From the NCBI GenBank assembly GCA_025934635.1, contig JAICWX010000278.1, forward strand, positions 1 to 11,196: 11,196 nt of DNA. The letters are read 5' to 3'. The translations under genes and the position numbers were made by a program. The notes under the pieces are model-generated. The model was not told where the DNA came from and searched no databases. It worked only from the letters and a program-made list of their open reading frames with translations. The stretch is from Streptosporangiaceae bacterium (GTDB lineage: Bacteria > Actinomycetota > Actinomycetes > Streptosporangiales > Streptosporangiaceae). Below, piece after piece: positions 7,323-11,196 of this stretch (position 1 is its first letter; each line of letters opens with the position of its first letter).

Positions 7323-7360
7323 CTTCCGGGATTCGGGCGAGCCCCCCCGATCCCTAGCGT
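7313..7360 (+). promoter_or_regulatory. LAL3 promoter with upstream activator box
   Basis: GACTAAGGAC (7313-7322) is followed after exactly 32 bases by TAGCGT (7355-7360), a TAGNNT-type -10. The -35 position (7332-7337) reads TTCGGG, a weak match, with a 17-base spacer. A start near 7367 would give a leader of about 50 bases before ATG 7418. The box centre would lie near -50, a usual place for a NarL/DosR-type activator. Confidence 0.5.
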
Positions 7361-7417
7361 CGGTTATGCCGGACGTATCCCGCGGTCGGATCGAACAGAT
7401 CAAAGGGGTGAGCACCA

Positions 7418-10222
7418 ATGCAGGCCACCGATGGCACGAGTACGCAGCTCGTCAGTACGTCGTCTGAGCGCAGGCTGTGTGGCCGGCGCGGCGAGCGCGA
7501 GGTACTGGACCAGCTGATGGCGCGGGTGCGGGCCGGCCACAGCCGGGTCCTGGTCCTGCGCGGCGGGCCCGGGACCGGCAAGACCGCGTTGCTGGGATAC
7601 CTGGTAGAGCGCGCGGCTGACTGCCGTATCGCCCGGGTGGCTGGCGTTGAGTCGGAGATGGAGCTCGCGTTCGCCGGGCTGCACCAGCTCTGCGCGCCGT
7701 TCCTGGACCGGATCGAACCCCTGCCAGCTCCGCAGCGCGCTGCCCTGAGCGTCGCGCTGGGCCTGCGCGATGGCGCCGCTCCGGATCGCTTCGCGGTCGG
7801 CCTCGCCGTCCTGAGCCTGCTGTCGGACGTGACCAGGGACCGGCCGCTGGTCTGCGTCGTGGACGACGCCCAGTGGCTCGACCGGGCCTCCGCCCAGGCG
7901 CTCGCGTTCGTGGCCCGCCACCTCGTGACCGAGCCGGTCGGCGTGGTCTTCGCGGTGCGCCCGCCCGGCGCGGAACAGGACCTGGCGGGGCTGGCCGGGC
8001 TCCTCGTTTCCGGGCTGCCAGACGGTGATGCGCGGGCCCTGCTGGACTCGGTCCTCATCGGCCCGCTGGATGAGCAGGTACGTGACCGCATCGTGGCCGA
8101 GACCCGAGGCAACCCGCTGGCGTTGCTGGAACAGGCGCGCGCGCTGACACCGGAGCAGCTGGCGGGCGGGATCGGACTGCCCGGCCGGGCGACGACGCCC
8201 GGCCGGATGGAGGAAGGCTTCCGGCGCCAGCTGCTGCCCCTCCCGCCGGCGACGCGGCAGCTGCTGCTGGTCGCGGCGGCCGAGCCGGCCGGTGACCCGT
8301 TGCTGATGTGGCGGGCGGCGGACCGGCTGGGCGTGCCCGCCCCGGCGGCGGCCCCGGCGGTCGCGGCCGGGCTGATCGAGTTCGGCCGGCACGTGCGGTT
8401 CTGCCATCCGCTGGCCCGGGCGGCGGTGTACCGCGCCGCCTCACCGCCAGAGCGCCAGAGCGCGCACCGCGCCCTGGCGGAGGCCACCGACCCCGGCACC
8501 GATCCCGATCGCCGCGCGTGGCACCGCGCGCTCGCCGTGCCTGGCCTCGATGAGGACGTCGCCGCCGAGCTCGAGGGCTCGGCCAGCCGGGCCGGTGCCC
8601 GCGGCGGTCTGGCGGCAGCCGCCGCATTTCATGAGCGGGCCGCGGAGCTGACGCCCGACCGGGCGCGCCGGACCCGGCGCGCGCTGGCCGCGGCGCAGGC
8701 CAAGCAGCAGGCGGGGGCACCGGATGCGGCGCTGCGATTGCTGGCCATGGCCGAGGTCGGCCCGCTCGACGAGCTTGGCTACGGGCGCGCGGAGCTGCTG
8801 CGCGCCCAGCTCGCGGCCGGCCCGGGCCATGGCGGCGGTGCGCCGCAGCTCCTGCTCAAGGCCGCCAGTCGCCTCGAGCCGCTCGATGCCGGGCTAGCGC
8901 GCGAGGCCTACCGTGACGCGTTCCTGGCGGTACTGGCGGCCGGGCGCCTGGCCATCCCCGGCGGACTGCTCGAGGTGGCCGAGGCGGTCCGGGCGGCACC
9001 GCAGGCCCTGCGGCCGCTGGGGGGCTGTGACCTGCTTCTCGACGGGCTCGCGGGGCGGACTATCGAAGGCAATGCCGCCGGGACGCCGGTACTGAGGCGA
9101 GCACTGATGGCATTGCGCGACGGGACGTCCGCCCCCGAGGGCTTGTCCTGGCTGCCGCTGGCCTGCGCCATGTCCCTGGATCTCTGGGACGACGAGAGCT
9201 GGCAGGCGCTCTCGGCCCGGCTGATCGAGCACGCCCGCCAGGCCGGGGCGCTCACCGTGCTGCCGGCTGCCCTGCTCATGGGCATGCCGGCCCGGCTGCT
9301 GGCCGGCGAACTGGCCACGGCCGTCTCCCTGGCCGAAGAAGCTGAGGCAGTCGGCCGGGCGACGGCTAACCCGGTGGGGCCTTACGGGCACCTGGTGCTC
9401 GCCGCCTGGGGCGGCGAGGAGGCCGAAGCCGCTGCGGTGACCGCGACGGCCTTGAGAGAAATGGTGGCGCGCGGAGAAGGGCAGTGGCTGACCGTCGCTC
9501 ACTGGGCGACGGCGGTGCTCAGCAACAGTCTTGGTCGCTACGACGAGGCGCTGGCCGCCGCCGAGCGCGGGAGCAGCGATTACCCGCAGGAGCGGGGCCT
9601 GGCGGCGCTGTCCTTGGCCGAGCTGATCGAGGCCGCCGCCCGGACCGGGCGGCCCGAACGAGCCGCCGATGCCCTGCGGCACCTGGCCGCGGCCGCCACG
9701 ACCGCCGGCGGTGACTGGGCGCTGGGGATCCTGGCGCGTTCGCGGGCACTGCTGAGCGACGGCGAGCCGGCCGAGTGCTGGTACCGGGAGGCCGTCGACC
9801 GCCTCGGCCGCACCCGCATCCGGGTGGAGCTGGCCCGCGCGCACCTGGTCTACGGCGAGTGGCTGCGCCGCCAGAACCGCCGGGTGGACGCGCGGGACCA
9901 GCTGCGGACCGCCTACGACATGCTGACCGCGATGGGCATCGACGGGTTCGCCGAACGCGCCCGGCGGGAGCTGCTGGCCACCGGCGAGACCGTCAGGAAG
10001 CGCACGTCCGAGACGGCCGGTCAGCTCACTCTTCAGGAAGCCCAGATCGCCCGGCTCGCCGGTGACGGACATACCAATCCGGAGATCGCCGGCCGGCTGT
10101 TCCTGAGCCCGCGCACGGTCGAGTACCACCTGCACAAGATCTTCCGCAAGCTCGGCGTCAGCTCCCGCCGGGAGCTCCGCCAGGCGGTGCCCCACCTCGA
10201 ACAGGCAGCGCAAGCCGCTTAG
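7418..10222 (+). CDS. LAL-type LuxR-family transcriptional regulator (LAL3)
   Basis: This is a LAL-class ATPase-coupled activator of 934 residues. Walker A GGPGTGKT is at residues 49-56 and Walker B LVCVVDDAQWLD at ~144-155. GNPLALLE is at ~231-238 and VRFCHPLARAAVY at ~326-338. A helical TPR-like middle leads to ELARAHLVYGEWLRRQ and a LuxR HTH at ~870-922 (LTLQEAQIARLA... SPRTVEYHLHKIFRKLGV). ATG 7418 is well supported by AAGGGGTGA ending 6 bases upstream. Its ATPase domain is closest to LAL1: both have AGVESE and ELAFA with CAP close behind, then GLAVL and LLSD. The recognition helix starts with the same SPRTVEYH. The PEP-utilising-enzyme gene begins 8 bases after its stop and its ribosome binding site overlaps that stop, so LAL3 is probably cotranscribed with it and may control it. 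The promoter is paired with that of the BON gene. Confidence 0.95.
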   Translation: MQATDGTSTQLVSTSSERRLCGRRGEREVLDQLMARVRAGHSRVLVLRGGPGTGKTALLGYLVERAADCRIARVAGVESEMELAFAGLHQLCAPFLDRIEPLPAPQRAALSVALGLRDGAAPDRFAVGLAVLSLLSDVTRDRPLVCVVDDAQWLDRASAQALAFVARHLVTEPVGVVFAVRPPGAEQDLAGLAGLLVSGLPDGDARALLDSVLIGPLDEQVRDRIVAETRGNPLALLEQARALTPEQLAGGIGLPGRATTPGRMEEGFRRQLLPLPPATRQLLLVAAAEPAGDPLLMWRAADRLGVPAPAAAPAVAAGLIEFGRHVRFCHPLARAAVYRAASPPERQSAHRALAEATDPGTDPDRRAWHRALAVPGLDEDVAAELEGSASRAGARGGLAAAAAFHERAAELTPDRARRTRRALAAAQAKQQAGAPDAALRLLAMAEVGPLDELGYGRAELLRAQLAAGPGHGGGAPQLLLKAASRLEPLDAGLAREAYRDAFLAVLAAGRLAIPGGLLEVAEAVRAAPQALRPLGGCDLLLDGLAGRTIEGNAAGTPVLRRALMALRDGTSAPEGLSWLPLACAMSLDLWDDESWQALSARLIEHARQAGALTVLPAALLMGMPARLLAGELATAVSLAEEAEAVGRATANPVGPYGHLVLAAWGGEEAEAAAVTATALREMVARGEGQWLTVAHWATAVLSNSLGRYDEALAAAERGSSDYPQERGLAALSLAELIEAAARTGRPERAADALRHLAAAATTAGGDWALGILARSRALLSDGEPAECWYREAVDRLGRTRIRVELARAHLVYGEWLRRQNRRVDARDQLRTAYDMLTAMGIDGFAERARRELLATGETVRKRTSETAGQLTLQEAQIARLAGDGHTNPEIAGRLFLSPRTVEYHLHKIFRKLGVSSRRELRQAVPHLEQAAQAA

Positions 10223-10225
10223 GAG
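10221..10225 (+). promoter_or_regulatory. Ribosome binding site overlapping the LAL3 stop
   Basis: AGGAG begins inside the LAL3 stop codon (TAG 10220-10222) and ends 5 bases before ATG 10231. This is typical of translational coupling between adjacent genes of one operon. Confidence 0.7.
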
Positions 10226-10230
10226 ACACG

Positions 10231-11196
10231 ATGGCTTCTGTCATTCCCGTCGGCGAGTTCGCCCGTGACGAGTGGTATCCGGGGTTCAAGCCGGACGATG
10301 ACCAGGCGCCGCGGTACGTCGATCCGGTGCGGAGGTTCCGCCCGGACGATGAGCAGGAGCTCTGGTTCCTGGACTTCCACTTTCCGCGCGGCCTGACCCC
10401 GATGGGGCTGATCTTCAACCAGGACGGCTACAACTGGAGCACCCAGCTAGCGGCCGAGCAGCTGCCGCTGCCATCCGGGCGCGGGCTGACCGGCCGGATG
10501 GCCGGCACCCACACCTACGGCTCAGCGATCAGCGTCGACGATCCGCGAGAGATCGGCCAGCGGGCCCGGCGGCTGGAACATGCCCTGCCCGGGTTCCTCC
10601 GGGATTTCGGCCCGGCCTGGGGGCGGATGCGGGAGGAAATCGACCAGGGCTGGGACCATTTCCGCAGCGTCGACCACTGCGCGCTGTCCCTGCCGGACCT
10701 GCGGGAGAACCTCGTCCAGGCCCGCCGGTACCTCAAGCGGTCCGCCGAGATCCATTTCCAGGTGATGTACCCGCTGCTGGCCAACTACGCCGGCTTCTAC
10801 AGCCTGTGCACCGAGCTCGGCCTGGACCCGGGCCAGATCGGCAAGTTCCTGCAGGGCTACGACACCAAGATCATGGAAACCGACCGCGAGCTGTGGCGCC
10901 TGACCACCGCCGCCCGCGCGGCCGGCCTGGAATCGGTGTTCGCGGGCAACGACGCCGGCCAGCTCCGCTCCGCCCTGGCCGTCCACGGCGGCAGCGCCAG
11001 CACCTGGCTGACCACCTTCGATGACTTCCTCCAGGTCTACGGCTGGCGCACCGAAGGCTCCTGTGACATCGCCCTGCCCAGCTGGAACGAGGACCCCACC
11101 CCCGCCCTGGGCATGATCAAGTCGTTCCTGCAGAAAGACACCGTGCACGACTTCGAGAAGGCCCGCGCCGCCGCCGTCGAGGAACGCGAGGCCGCC
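10231..11196 (+). CDS. PEP-utilising enzyme-like subunit (PEP synthase / phosphotransferase family), 3' end cut
   Basis: Frame 1 is open from ATG 10231 to the window edge, 322 codons. The sequence resembles the substrate/linker part of PEP synthase-like phosphotransferases, the family of rifampin phosphotransferase and phenylphosphate synthase. Its landmarks are an N-terminal WFLDFHFPRGLTPMGL (~45-60), FLQGYDTKIMETDRELW (~206-222), FDDFLQVYGWR (~263-273) and PSWNEDPTPALGMIKSFL (~283-300). I recognise these from family memory, not from a search. There is no ATP-grasp domain before them, so the nucleotide-binding part is probably a separate protein. The swivelling phosphohistidine domain would be expected past the window edge. 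It follows LAL3 with overlapping translation signals, so LAL3 is probably its regulator or at least co-expressed. The substrate is unknown. No signal peptide is seen, so it should act in the cytoplasm. Confidence 0.65.
   Translation, partial: MASVIPVGEFARDEWYPGFKPDDDQAPRYVDPVRRFRPDDEQELWFLDFHFPRGLTPMGLIFNQDGYNWSTQLAAEQLPLPSGRGLTGRMAGTHTYGSAISVDDPREIGQRARRLEHALPGFLRDFGPAWGRMREEIDQGWDHFRSVDHCALSLPDLRENLVQARRYLKRSAEIHFQVMYPLLANYAGFYSLCTELGLDPGQIGKFLQGYDTKIMETDRELWRLTTAARAAGLESVFAGNDAGQLRSALAVHGGSASTWLTTFDDFLQVYGWRTEGSCDIALPSWNEDPTPALGMIKSFLQKDTVHDFEKARAAAVEEREAA

Noticed and set aside
6525..7517. A 330-codon plus-strand open frame across the BON gene and LAL3 promoter
   Set aside because: The minus strand encodes three clear BON repeats with a good ribosome site. 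The plus frame also runs through the symmetric promoter.
8894..10213. A 439-codon minus-strand open frame antisense to the LAL3 C-terminus
   Set aside because: Its composition is that of a complementary frame (G, Q, R, P). The plus strand here encodes the TPR-like region and LuxR HTH.
716..10222. LAL ATPases as STAND-type antiphage defence proteins
   Set aside because: Each ends in a standard LuxR DNA-binding domain instead of a nuclease, protease or other effector, and no defence genes adjoin them.

Overview
The window is very GC-rich and gene-dense. Codon third positions are strongly G/C-biased, so long open frames also appear antisense to the real genes. Together with three ~920-residue LAL-type (large ATP-binding LuxR) regulators, a HutC-type GntR regulator, a cytoplasmic triple-BON protein and a stand-alone PEP-utilising-enzyme subunit, this points to a filamentous or soil actinomycete chromosome. 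I cannot name the species. I see no tRNA, rRNA, CRISPR array, insertion sequence, phage gene or attachment site.

Layout, left to right. Positions 1-690 hold the 3' part of a GntR/HutC repressor gene (+), cut by the window edge. It converges on LAL1 (716-3478, -) across a 25-base gap holding a small hairpin. LAL1 diverges from LAL2 (3765-6521, +) across a ~280-base promoter region. LAL2 has no ATG or GTG start in frame, and its translation start is a genuine puzzle. LAL2 converges on a triple-BON-domain gene (6534-7190, -), with a second hairpin over both stop codons. The BON gene diverges from LAL3 (7418-10222, +). LAL3 is followed after 8 bases by a PEP-utilising-enzyme-like gene (10231 to beyond 11196, +), probably in the same operon.

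The most striking non-coding signal is between the BON gene and LAL3. The two divergent promoters are mirror images. Each has the 10-mer GACTAAGGAC, then exactly 32 bases, then the -10-like hexamer TAGCGT, and the first 14 bases after the 10-mer are also largely shared. The arrangement implies that one activator drives both directions, so BON protein, LAL3 and the PEP-utilising enzyme would form one stress-responsive unit. The box contains the GGGACT half-site of DosR/DevR (hypoxia and dormancy) boxes. This would suit a BON protein and a PEP/pyruvate-type phosphotransferase, but the assignment is inference.

LAL1 and LAL3 resemble each other more than LAL2 in the ATPase domain and in the start of the DNA-recognition helix, which suggests an inverted duplication and possibly shared operators. 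No defence system or clearly new enzyme system is visible. The unusual content is the regulator cluster and its symmetric promoter.
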